Notes under the pieces: generated by a model
Seen by the model: only the letters and a program-made list of their open reading frames with translations
What the model was told of the DNA's origin: nothing
The model's database searches: none
Position numbers and translations under genes: made by a program
Source: Akkermansiaceae bacterium
GTDB lineage: Bacteria > Verrucomicrobiota > Verrucomicrobiia > Verrucomicrobiales > Akkermansiaceae
Assembly: GCA_029242935.1 (NCBI GenBank)
Contig: JAQWSX010000194.1
Span: forward strand, 1-40,197
Reading direction: 5' to 3'
DNA: 40,197 nucleotides
Shown: positions 16,993-24,965 of the stretch, in pieces
Numbering within the stretch: the first letter of the stretch is position 1
How the letters are laid out: the number at the start of each line of letters is the position of its first letter

Positions 16993-18146
16993 TGAGTTTG
17001 GAGAAAATTAACAGCCTGCTTTCGGCGCTTTCGACTAATCCATTTTACCAGAAAAAGCTGGGAGGACTAAGTTCGGCATCTTCACTTGAGGAATATTCGG
17101 CTAAGATACCTCTTACCACCAAGGCGGAGTTGGCGGCGGATCAAAAACTCCATCCACCATACGGAAGCAATCTGACCTACCCACTGGAAAGTTATCATCG
17201 TTTCCATCAGACCAGCGGGACCAGCGGGCAGCCGATGATTTGGCTTGATGATAAAGCAGGCTGGGAGTGGCTGTGCGAAAATTGGGCGTGGGTCTGGGAA
17301 AAGGCTGGCGTGACTCCCGGGCAGGCCGCCTTTTTTCCTTTTTCTTTTGGGCCGTTTTTAGGATTTTGGGCGGGTTTCGAATCGGCTGTCGGACTTGGAA
17401 TTCGTGCTATTCCAGCGGGTGGGCTTTCCAGCGAAAATCGCCTTAAGATGATGGAGCGATTGCGTCCTGAAATCCTTTGTTGCACGCCAACTTACGGACT
17501 TCGCTTGGCCGAAGTTGCGGACGATGCTCGAAGCCTTGGCGTTGAAAAAATCATTGTGGCAGGTGAGCCCGGCGGAAGCTTACCTAAGGTTCGTAATCGG
17601 CTTTCCAAAGCGTGGAATGCCGAGGTGATCGATCACCATGGTATGACTGAAATTGGGCCGGTGACAGTGGGGGATACTGCAGATCCCAGTCGATTGCTGG
17701 TGCGACATGAAGCTTACTTTTGTGAAGTCATTAACCAGGATGATCAAGGGATTGGCGAATTGGTCCTTACCACGCTGGGGCGCTATGGTTCGCCGCTCTT
17801 ACGTTATCGCACGGGTGATTTGGTGCAGCCGGACAATGATTTTGCGCTCAAGGGAGGCATCATCGGGCGAGTTGATGATATGGTGGTAGTTCGTGGAGTG
17901 AATCTCTATCCAGGTGCCGTTGAGGAGGTGGTGCGTTCGGTGGAAGGAATCGCGGAATACGAAGTTTTAATCGAGGAGGCAAATTCTATGGCGGAAGTTC
18001 TCATTCGCGTGGAGGGTTCGGGAGCGAAGGAGTTGGAAGGTCGCCTGCAGGAGGTCTTCAGTCTCAGGATTCCCGTTGAAGAAGTTCCGGAGGGAACGCT
18101 CGAGCGGTTCGAGATGAAGTCGAAACGCTGGAAGCGGAGGACTTGA
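16989..18146 (+). CDS. PaaK-like (phenylacetate-CoA ligase family) adenylating enzyme
   Basis: This 385-residue member of the ANL superfamily shows the phosphate loop TSGTSGQP (75-82), HGMTE (217-221), YRTGD (273-277), the hinge-like GRVDDMVVVRGVNLYP (293-308) and a C-terminal ERFEMKSKRWKRR stretch that aligns with the lysine-containing end of PaaK. It should activate a carboxylic acid as an adenylate and, like PaaK, probably transfer it to CoA. None of the other phenylacetate-pathway genes are nearby, so phenylacetate itself is an unlikely substrate. It is the last gene of an overlapping three-gene operon; the ATG overlaps the previous stop by four bases, and a second in-frame ATG follows directly. 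It ends ten bases from the convergent PHP gene. Confidence 0.88.
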   Translation: MMSLEKINSLLSALSTNPFYQKKLGGLSSASSLEEYSAKIPLTTKAELAADQKLHPPYGSNLTYPLESYHRFHQTSGTSGQPMIWLDDKAGWEWLCENWAWVWEKAGVTPGQAAFFPFSFGPFLGFWAGFESAVGLGIRAIPAGGLSSENRLKMMERLRPEILCCTPTYGLRLAEVADDARSLGVEKIIVAGEPGGSLPKVRNRLSKAWNAEVIDHHGMTEIGPVTVGDTADPSRLLVRHEAYFCEVINQDDQGIGELVLTTLGRYGSPLLRYRTGDLVQPDNDFALKGGIIGRVDDMVVVRGVNLYPGAVEEVVRSVEGIAEYEVLIEEANSMAEVLIRVEGSGAKELEGRLQEVFSLRIPVEEVPEGTLERFEMKSKRWKRRT

Positions 18147-18156
18147 AATTTTGCGT

Positions 18157-19410
18157 TTACTTCCGCCAACCGATTGGTTGGGTCCACGCTTGTTCCTTTT
18201 GATCGGAGTAAGATGGGTTTGGGTGCTCGCGAGTGGAGGTGATGACTGCACGAACATAAAGTTCATCTCCGCTGAGTTGATACTCCGCAGTGGTGCCGGA
18301 GACGGTTGCAAAAACCTCACCGGTCGTGTCCGGAGTGCTGCGACGGGTTCCGATAAATTGGGTTTCAAAATCCACCCCTTCCGCGGGAGTGACCTCGATG
18401 AGATGTTTTCGGGATCCCTGGTCGTATTTCACCTCCTTTAGCACGACGCCGGTCGAGGCATAAAATTCTCCCCGCTCCATTGATTTCACCAATTGATTGG
18501 CGTCCAATTCCTCAGCCCAAACCATGACCCAACCCCGACCCGGGGATACGTTTCCACCGTGGTAATAGTGGGAGTCGTCGGTGGCCACTCCGAAGAGCGG
18601 GGGAGCATCGTGCACGAGCATGCGCAGAGTGTTTGCGATGTCCCAGATTGCTTCGTCACTTGGGTGATCTGTGTCGCCAAGGTGATTGATTCCTGGGTGG
18701 CCGTTGTAAACTTCGAAGAATTGTTCTTCCACCACTTCGGCCAGCTGCTGCGGAGTGACAGACCAATGGAAGTTAGGGTGATTGAGGTGGGTGAGAATGG
18801 GACGGCCCAGCCGTTCCGACTGCTCTTTGACCGCTCGCAAATTATTCCGCATTGTCTCGACCACGGAGTCGCCTCTCTGCGGTTTTATGACCTCGCCCAA
18901 ATTAATGGCGTTGATGTGAATGTGATATTGCCGAAATTTATCGGTGATCTCTTCGGCTTCGATGAGAAGAAAATCGCCATCGTCCTCAAAGTGGGGGCGA
19001 ATTTCCTCAAGAGTTTTTAAGCGGACCTCTTCGCTTCCGGGCTCGCCTCGAAGTTCCACCCAGTCTTTGCCGAAGCGCTCGAGGTATTTGGCCAACGTTC
19101 CGCTATCTCCTTTCTGGCGGCGTTTCTCGACTTGGTTTACGGGCATCCACTTCTGGCCGCGGCTAAGTGTATTATGATCGGAGAGAGCGAGGAAATCGTA
19201 GCCTTCCTTTTTATACCAATCGACGATCATTTCCGGAAGGTCATTGCCATCGCTCCACAAGGAATGGGTGTGCGTGTTCCCCTTGAACCAACGACCCTTT
19301 TCGACCCACTCGACGTTTTGTTCCTCCGGCTCGCTCCACTCCCGGTAAACGATCACGAAAACTACGGCCAGCAGGAGAAGGAGAGGGATGTATATTTTTG
19401 ATTTCATCAT
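18157..19410 (-). CDS. Membrane-anchored PHP-domain metal-dependent hydrolase
   Basis: The 417-residue protein has an N-terminal membrane anchor (residues about 5-22) and then a PHP domain: NTHTHSLWSDGN gives the metal-binding H-x-H (His47, His49), LSDHNT the next conserved pair, HINAINL and LTHLNHPN further metal-binding histidines, and ATDDSHYYHGG the terminal D-x-H. PHP enzymes are metal-dependent phosphoesterases; secreted or anchored members are often annotated as phosphotransferases or histidinol-phosphatase-like without known substrate. The C-terminal 120 residues form a beta-rich accessory region. The extracytoplasmic location predicted from the anchor suggests action on a cell-surface or environmental phosphoester. 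The second Met is an equally plausible start. Confidence 0.85.
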   Translation of the reverse strand: MMKSKIYIPLLLLLAVVFVIVYREWSEPEEQNVEWVEKGRWFKGNTHTHSLWSDGNDLPEMIVDWYKKEGYDFLALSDHNTLSRGQKWMPVNQVEKRRQKGDSGTLAKYLERFGKDWVELRGEPGSEEVRLKTLEEIRPHFEDDGDFLLIEAEEITDKFRQYHIHINAINLGEVIKPQRGDSVVETMRNNLRAVKEQSERLGRPILTHLNHPNFHWSVTPQQLAEVVEEQFFEVYNGHPGINHLGDTDHPSDEAIWDIANTLRMLVHDAPPLFGVATDDSHYYHGGNVSPGRGWVMVWAEELDANQLVKSMERGEFYASTGVVLKEVKYDQGSRKHLIEVTPAEGVDFETQFIGTRRSTPDTTGEVFATVSGTTAEYQLSGDELYVRAVITSTREHPNPSYSDQKEQAWTQPIGWRK

Positions 19411-19555
19411 CGATTCCCTTAGTTTCTTACAAGATAGGAGGCTTGGTTACGAATGAATTCGTTAAGCCGTGCGGCTACGATCAGAATTTGTGCCTAGGGG
19501 TTCGGCCTGATTTCAGGGTCAACCTATTCTTCGCCCTGATGGCAACTTAGGCTGT

Positions 19556-20212
19556 CTAGCCTTTCTTGGATTTCGTGATGTGTGGTGGGCGAAGGTAAAA
19601 GGCTTCGACTGGCAGGTTTAGGAGATTTTCTTGCTCTTCCGGCGAGCGGGCGAGCCAGGACTTGAGTAGCCCTTCGGCGGTTGAATGACTTTCGAGGCAA
19701 TCGACATTTTCCGGAAGGCGCTCGGGTGATTCAAATGTTACTTTGGGCCCTTCGCACTGAGCTAGTAGTCTAGAAAATTCTTCTTCCTCTAGGAGCTTGG
19801 GCGGGATTTGAGCCCGACCATTCTGGATCGGCATGAGAAAATAGGAATCCCGTCTCGCATCTCCCAAGGCCCAGATCGTTTCGTTAACGAACGCCTCGGG
19901 GACTCCCTCGAATGAGCAGAGACCAGCGACCCGGCACCCGTGGACTTGTGCAATGGCCTGAGCCGCTGCGATACCAACGCGCGCCCCGTTGTAAGATCCT
20001 GGGCCGATACCGACGACCACGGCGGAGAGTTTTTCATCGGAGGGTAGTTCGCTTAGCAGATTTTGCAGAGGAGTGAAGAGATCACATTCCTGAGAGCGTT
20101 CGCTTCGAAACGATTTCTGGGAAAGAATGCCGCTTGCATTGGCCAGAATCATGGTAGCTTGGGCGACACTCGTTTCTAGGGCGAGGATCGTGTGTTTTTT
20201 TGTCATCGGCAT
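19556..20212 (-). CDS. tsaB: tRNA threonylcarbamoyladenosine biosynthesis protein TsaB
   Basis: This 218-residue cytoplasmic protein begins with ILALETSVAQATMIL, the ASKHA ATPase-fold strand of the TsaB/TsaD family, and contains GIGPGSYNGARVGIAAAQA, the TsaB signature. The C-terminal FYLRPPHITKSKK matches the family's closing motif. TsaB is the partner of TsaD, which transfers the threonylcarbamoyl group to A37 of tRNAs reading ANN codons; TsaB is catalytically inactive and acts as a scaffold. It is divergent from citrate synthase, with 123 bases between starts. The second Met (codon 3) is an alternative start. Confidence 0.93.
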   Translation of the reverse strand: MPMTKKHTILALETSVAQATMILANASGILSQKSFRSERSQECDLFTPLQNLLSELPSDEKLSAVVVGIGPGSYNGARVGIAAAQAIAQVHGCRVAGLCSFEGVPEAFVNETIWALGDARRDSYFLMPIQNGRAQIPPKLLEEEEFSRLLAQCEGPKVTFESPERLPENVDCLESHSTAEGLLKSWLARSPEEQENLLNLPVEAFYLRPPHITKSKKG

Positions 20213-20272
20213 CTTGGGAAGACAGTTAATTTTCTCTAACTAAAAAACTCAAACAATCTTTGCGGGAAACCC

Positions 20273-20301
20273 TTGCGAACTATTGGTGGTGGCACTATTG
20301 C
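20273..20301 (+). promoter_or_regulatory. Possible promoter of the citrate synthase gene
   Basis: TTGCGA at 20273-20278 and TATTGC at 20296-20301 are spaced 17 bp apart and lie 35 bases ahead of the ATG. Both hexamers match the sigma-70 consensus only partly, so this is a weak call. Confidence 0.3.
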
Positions 20302-20335
20302 TCTGTATCCCTAACTTTCACCATTTCTATTTTTT

Positions 20336-21466
20336 ATGTCTGATTACGCCAAAGGTCTCGAAGGAGTTATTGCCAATGAATCCGCACTTTCAAACGTCGA
20401 AGGTCTCGATGGCCGTCTTTCTTACCTAGGTTATTCCATCGATGAGTTGGTTGAGAACTGCAGTTTCGAGGAGACCACTTATCTTCTTCACTTCGGTAAA
20501 TTACCGAACACCAGTGAGCTAGCCGATTTTGAGAAGTCTCTCCGGGAAAATCGCGAGATTCCCCAAGGCGTCATTGATTTCCTGAAAGCCGCGCCGAAAG
20601 ACGCGAACCCAATGGACGTGCTCCGGACTGGAGTTTCCATGTTGGGACTTTTTGATAAGCGTGCCGGAATTGGTGAACCGGACCAGGCTGCCAACCGCGA
20701 AGTGGCCATTTCCCTTTGCGCCCAAACTCCAGTTATTGTGGCCTATTACCACCGTGCTCGTCAGGGATTGGACCTTCTGCCTGTGCGCGATGATCTTTCC
20801 GAAGCCGGGCACTTCCTCTATCTCATCAACGGTGAAGAGCCTTCCGAGGCCGCTACGAAGACTCTCGATATCGCTTACATTCTTCACGCCGATCACGGCA
20901 TGAACGCTTCGACCTTCTCGGCTCGCGTGACTGTAGCAACCCTATCCGACTTCTACTCTGCGATGACCTCCGCCGTTGGAACGCTTAAAGGACCTCTCCA
21001 CGGAGGCGCGAACGAAGGCGTAATCAAGATGCTGCAGGAAATCGGAAGCCTCGATAAGGTCGATGCCTATGTGGAAGATTGCCTAGAGAATAAGAAAAAG
21101 ATCATGGGGATCGGCCACCGTGTCTACAAGGTTCTCGACCCGCGCGCTCCCCATCTCCAGAGGATGGCGATCAAGCTTACCGAGGAATTGGGTGAGACCA
21201 AGTGGATCGACATGTCCGAGCGGATTGCAACTATGATGCGTGAGCGCAAGGGGTTGAATGCGAACGTCGATTTCTACTCTGCGACCGTTTATTACTCTCT
21301 TGATATTCCGACCGATCTCTTCACACCGATCTTTGCGATTTCCCGTATGGCCGGTTGGACCGCACAGGTTCTTGAGCAACTCGAAGATAACCGCCTCTAC
21401 CGCCCGCTCACTAAGTATGTTGGGCCGACCGAGCTTTCCAAAGTCGTTCCGATTGAGGAACGCTAG
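20336..21466 (+). CDS. gltA: Citrate synthase
   Basis: The 376-residue length fits the short bacterial/archaeal type of citrate synthase. The catalytic triad is visible: His222 (PLHGGANE), His261 (GIGHRVYKVLDPRAP) and Asp312 (NVDFYSATVYY). It condenses acetyl-CoA and oxaloacetate to citrate in the first step of the TCA cycle, in the cytoplasm. The segment FTPIFAISRMAGWTAQVLEQ is also diagnostic. A 2-methylcitrate synthase cannot be excluded from sequence alone, but no propionate-pathway genes are nearby. It is preceded by a possible promoter and followed by a terminator-like hairpin, so it is probably transcribed on its own. Confidence 0.94.
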   Translation: MSDYAKGLEGVIANESALSNVEGLDGRLSYLGYSIDELVENCSFEETTYLLHFGKLPNTSELADFEKSLRENREIPQGVIDFLKAAPKDANPMDVLRTGVSMLGLFDKRAGIGEPDQAANREVAISLCAQTPVIVAYYHRARQGLDLLPVRDDLSEAGHFLYLINGEEPSEAATKTLDIAYILHADHGMNASTFSARVTVATLSDFYSAMTSAVGTLKGPLHGGANEGVIKMLQEIGSLDKVDAYVEDCLENKKKIMGIGHRVYKVLDPRAPHLQRMAIKLTEELGETKWIDMSERIATMMRERKGLNANVDFYSATVYYSLDIPTDLFTPIFAISRMAGWTAQVLEQLEDNRLYRPLTKYVGPTELSKVVPIEER

Positions 21467-21495
21467 AAACGATTTGCTAGTTCTTTAAAAGAAAA

Positions 21496-21535
21496 CCCCC
21501 GAAGTGGGAACTCGTTCCGGGATTTTCATTTTACA
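21496..21535 (+). terminator. Terminator-like hairpin after citrate synthase
   Basis: A C-rich arm (21496-21503) can pair with TTCCGGG (21515-21521) with one bulged base, enclosing a smaller GGAAC/GTTCC hairpin, and T-rich sequence follows. The geometry is imperfect, but the position, about 30 bases after the stop, is right. Confidence 0.45.
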
Positions 21536-21558
21536 ATTTATGAGGGCTTCTTACGGGC

Positions 21559-22428
21559 CTATTCACCGCTCGTAAGATTGAGCGTCCAGGCTCCAACTTC
21601 GCCTTCTTTGGTGTAGGATTTATCGCTGACTTTGATTGTTTCCTTTTTGAGAGGGCCGGTGGTTTCGCTGTGTCCTTGAAACTTTGCTTCGTTGTGGTGG
21701 AGCGCGATTGATTCGGTGGCGGTCGGACTGCCACTGCTGGCTTCGATCCGAAGGAGGGAATCACCATCTTTTTTCACCTCCGAGAAAATTCTGGTCATGA
21801 ACTCAACCTTGGGGTTCGCCGCCAAAGCAATCGCGGATGAGTAGGAAAGTTCTTTGGTGTCGAGTGGGTCGGCCGAATACCAAGAGACACTTTCTTTCGC
21901 TTCGCCAGCGTCGAATTCGATTTGCCGCATGTTCTTAAGGGAAACGGTGGCAGTGGGTGAATCGGTATCACGTTCTAAAACAAGGAGAGTGAGATTACCT
22001 TTGCGGTGGGCGAAGGTGGGAGTCCAGGCCCGTGGAAGAAATCCGTAAGTGCTCAGTTCGAGGTTTCGCTTGGTGGGAACGTCAGTAATTTTAATTTTCC
22101 GAAAATCCGGTTTTTGTCCGCTGATTGAGTAATAACGTGCTCCGGCTTTGAAGATGCGTCCGCCATCGTTAATTTCCCGCTTTTGATTAATTTTTCCTCC
22201 CTCGGCGTTCCATTTGATTAAGTCGACTTCGCGGATTTGTTTCTTTGTGACAAGACCGGGTAGTTTCTCGATGATTCCAGCGACGGTGTCATGCTCTTCT
22301 TCGACTGATTTCTTGATGAGGTAGTCACTGTATTTGTTGGGCATTTCGAGGATCCAAGCCTCTTGTGCGGTAAGCGTGGCGCCGGTTGCCATCAACGATA
22401 ATAATAATCTTGGAAGGAATTTCTTCAT
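21559..22428 (-). CDS. Secreted protein of unknown function
   Basis: The 289-residue product has a clear signal peptide (MKKFLPRLLLSLMATGATLTAQ). The rest is a soluble protein of alternating beta strands and charged turns, with no catalytic motif or family I recognise. Two stretches look structured: the AWILEMPNKYSDYLIKKSVE segment just after cleavage and LLRIEASSGSPTATESIALHH near the end. There are no membrane segments or cysteines in the mature part. It converges on citrate synthase and is divergent from the YcxB-like gene (70 bases between starts). It probably works in the periplasm or outer envelope; function cannot be assigned. Confidence 0.7.
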   Translation of the reverse strand: MKKFLPRLLLSLMATGATLTAQEAWILEMPNKYSDYLIKKSVEEEHDTVAGIIEKLPGLVTKKQIREVDLIKWNAEGGKINQKREINDGGRIFKAGARYYSISGQKPDFRKIKITDVPTKRNLELSTYGFLPRAWTPTFAHRKGNLTLLVLERDTDSPTATVSLKNMRQIEFDAGEAKESVSWYSADPLDTKELSYSSAIALAANPKVEFMTRIFSEVKKDGDSLLRIEASSGSPTATESIALHHNEAKFQGHSETTGPLKKETIKVSDKSYTKEGEVGAWTLNLTSGE

Positions 22429-22498
22429 CTCCTTTACAAAGTCATGGAGATCGCAGTCTTGTCCAGCGCAAAGGAAGGCGCTATGGCTGGCGGAGTAG

Positions 22499-22990
22499 AT
22501 GAGCCAGTATCAAGCGACGAGCCGATTTGACGTCAAGACCCTAAAGTTGGGTTCGGCGATGCATATGCGAAACCGACATCCAATTTTCCTGATGTTCCGA
22601 TATTTTTATCTCATTTTGGTTCCGATCGGAGCGCTTCTTCTCTCCCTTGGTGAGCGGACTTTTGGCTTTCTCTGCATTCTTGTTGGACCTTTGCTCTTTA
22701 TGCGGAAAACCTTCTGGCAATACCGCCTTATTCATAGCGCCAAGTCGTCCCCGGAGGCCGGGCAGATGCTCAATTGGACCTTTTCCGATAAGAAGGTCCA
22801 TCAGGAATCGAAGGGACATGAGAAGACCCTGAAGTGGCGCGAATTTGAAGATCGCTATTTGTCTCCAAAGGGAATTTTACTTTATCTGCAGAAGGACCAG
22901 TATTTCATTTTACCGAAGTCGGCTTTTTTGTCGCAGGAGGATTTTGAAGCTGTGAGTAAGATGTGTGAGACTAAGATTGCCGCTTTATGA
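22499..22990 (+). CDS. YcxB-like membrane protein
   Basis: This 163-residue protein has two adjacent hydrophobic helices (about 29-66: FLMFRYFYLILVPIGALLLS and FGFLCILVGPLLFM) followed by a cytoplasmic beta-rich domain containing the pattern KTLKWREFEDRYLSPKGILLY and YFILPKSAFLSQEDFEAV, which matches the YcxB-like family. The function of that family is not known. A GGAG sequence lies at 22492-22495, unusually close (3 bases) to the ATG. The end overlaps rnhA by four bases (ATGA), so rnhA is probably translated by coupling. Confidence 0.8.
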   Translation: MSQYQATSRFDVKTLKLGSAMHMRNRHPIFLMFRYFYLILVPIGALLLSLGERTFGFLCILVGPLLFMRKTFWQYRLIHSAKSSPEAGQMLNWTFSDKKVHQESKGHEKTLKWREFEDRYLSPKGILLYLQKDQYFILPKSAFLSQEDFEAVSKMCETKIAAL

Positions 22991-23481
22991 AAAGGGTTGA
23001 AATTTACACCGACGGCGGGGCCCGTGGAAATCCGGGGCCGGGAGGATTTGGGGCGATCGTCATTTTTGGTCAGCATTGTAAGGAGTTAAAAGGGGCATTT
23101 GATCATACCACTAATAATCGCATGGAGCTTATGGCGGCAATCGCGGCGCTAGGAATTCTTAAGGAGCCGTGCGCGATCACTTTGTTCTCGGATTCTAAGT
23201 ATCTCGTCGACGCCATGACGAAAGGATGGCTGGGCGGTTGGAAGAAACGCGGGTGGATTAAATCGGATAAGAAGCCGGTGCTGAATCGTGATCTTTGGAA
23301 AAAGCTAGATCAAGATGTTGGGGGGCACAGCATAGCTTGGAAGTGGGTTAAGGGACACGCCGGCAACGCACTCAATGAACGTTGTGATGCGTTGGTACAT
23401 GAGGCAATTGATGCTGGGGAATTTAGCGAAGATTCGGGTTATCTTGCCCAACAAACTCAGGATCCGGAGTTATTTGGCTAG
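22987..23481 (+). CDS. rnhA: Ribonuclease HI
   Basis: The 164-residue enzyme carries the full RNase HI active site: Asp9 (IYTDGGARGNPGPGG), Glu47 (TTNNRMELMAA), Asp69 (FSDSKYLVDAM) and Asp134 (NERCDAL), with the conserved His124 in WKWVKGHAGN. It degrades the RNA strand of RNA-DNA hybrids (R-loops, Okazaki primers). The C terminus includes the SEDSGY tail also seen in the Escherichia coli enzyme. The ATG lies inside the end of the YcxB-like gene and has no ribosome-binding site of its own, pointing to translational coupling. Confidence 0.96.
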   Translation: MKRVEIYTDGGARGNPGPGGFGAIVIFGQHCKELKGAFDHTTNNRMELMAAIAALGILKEPCAITLFSDSKYLVDAMTKGWLGGWKKRGWIKSDKKPVLNRDLWKKLDQDVGGHSIAWKWVKGHAGNALNERCDALVHEAIDAGEFSEDSGYLAQQTQDPELFG

Positions 23482-23539
23482 GGTGTATTATTTAATTTTA
23501 GGGCGACAAAAAAGTGAATTAGGGCTATCTTATTTTACA

Positions 23540-24844
23540 GTGAGATACATTTTGCTATGGGCTCTTGCCGGACTTCCGGCAAGTGGGTTGATATTCCGAG
23601 ATGGTTTAAGTCCTGCTGCGAATACACGCACCGCGCCGGCTGGCGATTATGCGGGGAGTGGTTGGCAGCATCAGCTGAGATATTTAACCTCGCATGCCAC
23701 CATTATTTCTCCCAAGCATTTTATTACCGCCAACCATCTGGGCGCTAGTCAGGAGCAGGTGACACAGCAGGCCTTTTTTAATGGGGTTGAACTCAAGACG
23801 TTTGCGGTGAAAGGAACTCCGGTGAGAATTGGGGATTCTGATCTACGGGTTTTTGAAATTTGGGAAACTTTCGATGACTATGCGTTGCTCTACACAAAGT
23901 CCGATGAGGTCGGCAAAGAGATGGTCGTTCACGGGCGGGGCATTGATCGCGACGAAGAAGTGGTAGGAAGGGGGTGGAAGTGGGGGCCTTATGCGACTCA
24001 AAAATCTCGATGGGGTCGTAATGAGGTGGGCGGTTCTGTAGATGTCGAAGGTAATGAACTTCTACATTTCGATTTTTCAGATGTCTTGGGCCAAGATGAG
24101 GCGATTGTCTCTCCCCGCGATTCGGGTGGTGGGTGGTTCATCAAAGATGGCCCAATCTGGAAGTTGGCTGCAGTTACCTTTTCGGTGGATGCCTCCTATT
24201 CGTCCGCCGCGATTCCCTCAAATGAAAATCGCTTCAACGGGGTTTTTTATGATGCCGGAGGCCTCTCCATCGGTAGCGACGATTCTGGTTGGAATTTGAT
24301 CCCGGTTGTTGGTGAATCGGAGAATCCATCTGATATCCGCTTCTACCGCCAGACCAATGGTTACGGTTCGAGGATCAGTGATCGTGCCACGGAAATTCAG
24401 GCCATCATCGACCCTGCCATCGACTGGAAAGATCTGAGTCCGGCTGAAAAGTTTGACGATTGGCTTGAGGGTGCAGGGATCTCACTTTCGGGATTTTCTG
24501 ATGATCCGGACAACGATGGACTTTCCAATCTCGAAGAATATTTTGCTGGTTCTGACCCGAGTGATGCGAGCACGGGACCAGGACCGATGACGATTGATTA
24601 TCTCCCGGACGGTTCTCACTCCTTTGTCTTGGTCGAGTCGTTGGATTTGGAAGGCCGGCACCTTACCGCGGTGGTGGAGGCTTCGATCGACCTGAACAAC
24701 TGGGTTCCTGTTGGCGATCTTACGCAGACCTCGAATGTTCGGGATAACCCAGCTGGGCTACAAACTCGCTCCCTGACCCGAATGCCCGAACAAAATGGCC
24801 CCCTTTTTTACCGCCTGAAAATAATAATGGACCCTTCGGATTAG
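23540..24844 (+). CDS. Secreted trypsin-like serine protease with TSP3-type calcium repeat
   Basis: A GTG start at 23540 gives a signal peptide (RYILLWALAGLPASG) and a 434-residue product; a GTG at 23483, just after the rnhA stop, is the alternative. The chymotrypsin-fold triad is visible as His66 (FITANHLG), Asp113 or 112 (FDDYALLYT) and Ser195 (SPRDSGGGW), so it is probably an active secreted peptidase. Residues about 320-345 hold DDPDNDGLSNLEEYFAGSD, a thrombospondin type 3-like calcium-binding repeat common in secreted proteins of this group, followed by a C-terminal beta domain. The gene lies 58 bases after rnhA; co-transcription would be an accident of gene order rather than shared function. 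Confidence 0.75.
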   Translation: MRYILLWALAGLPASGLIFRDGLSPAANTRTAPAGDYAGSGWQHQLRYLTSHATIISPKHFITANHLGASQEQVTQQAFFNGVELKTFAVKGTPVRIGDSDLRVFEIWETFDDYALLYTKSDEVGKEMVVHGRGIDRDEEVVGRGWKWGPYATQKSRWGRNEVGGSVDVEGNELLHFDFSDVLGQDEAIVSPRDSGGGWFIKDGPIWKLAAVTFSVDASYSSAAIPSNENRFNGVFYDAGGLSIGSDDSGWNLIPVVGESENPSDIRFYRQTNGYGSRISDRATEIQAIIDPAIDWKDLSPAEKFDDWLEGAGISLSGFSDDPDNDGLSNLEEYFAGSDPSDASTGPGPMTIDYLPDGSHSFVLVESLDLEGRHLTAVVEASIDLNNWVPVGDLTQTSNVRDNPAGLQTRSLTRMPEQNGPLFYRLKIIMDPSD

Positions 24845-24965
24845 CTGAAGAAGCGATATGGACTTGGTTCAAAATCGCCGAAGTTAACATTGGCGGCGGA
24901 GCACGATCAGAGGCGGTCTAGCGTAAATACCCGCCGCAATTTTCTGCCCCAAAGGGGGAAGATCT

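Noticed and set aside
24885-24940. GCGGCGG / CCGCCGC inverted repeat between the protease and the fusion sulfatase
   Set aside because: The loop is nearly 40 bases and no T tract follows closely, so a terminator call is not justified.
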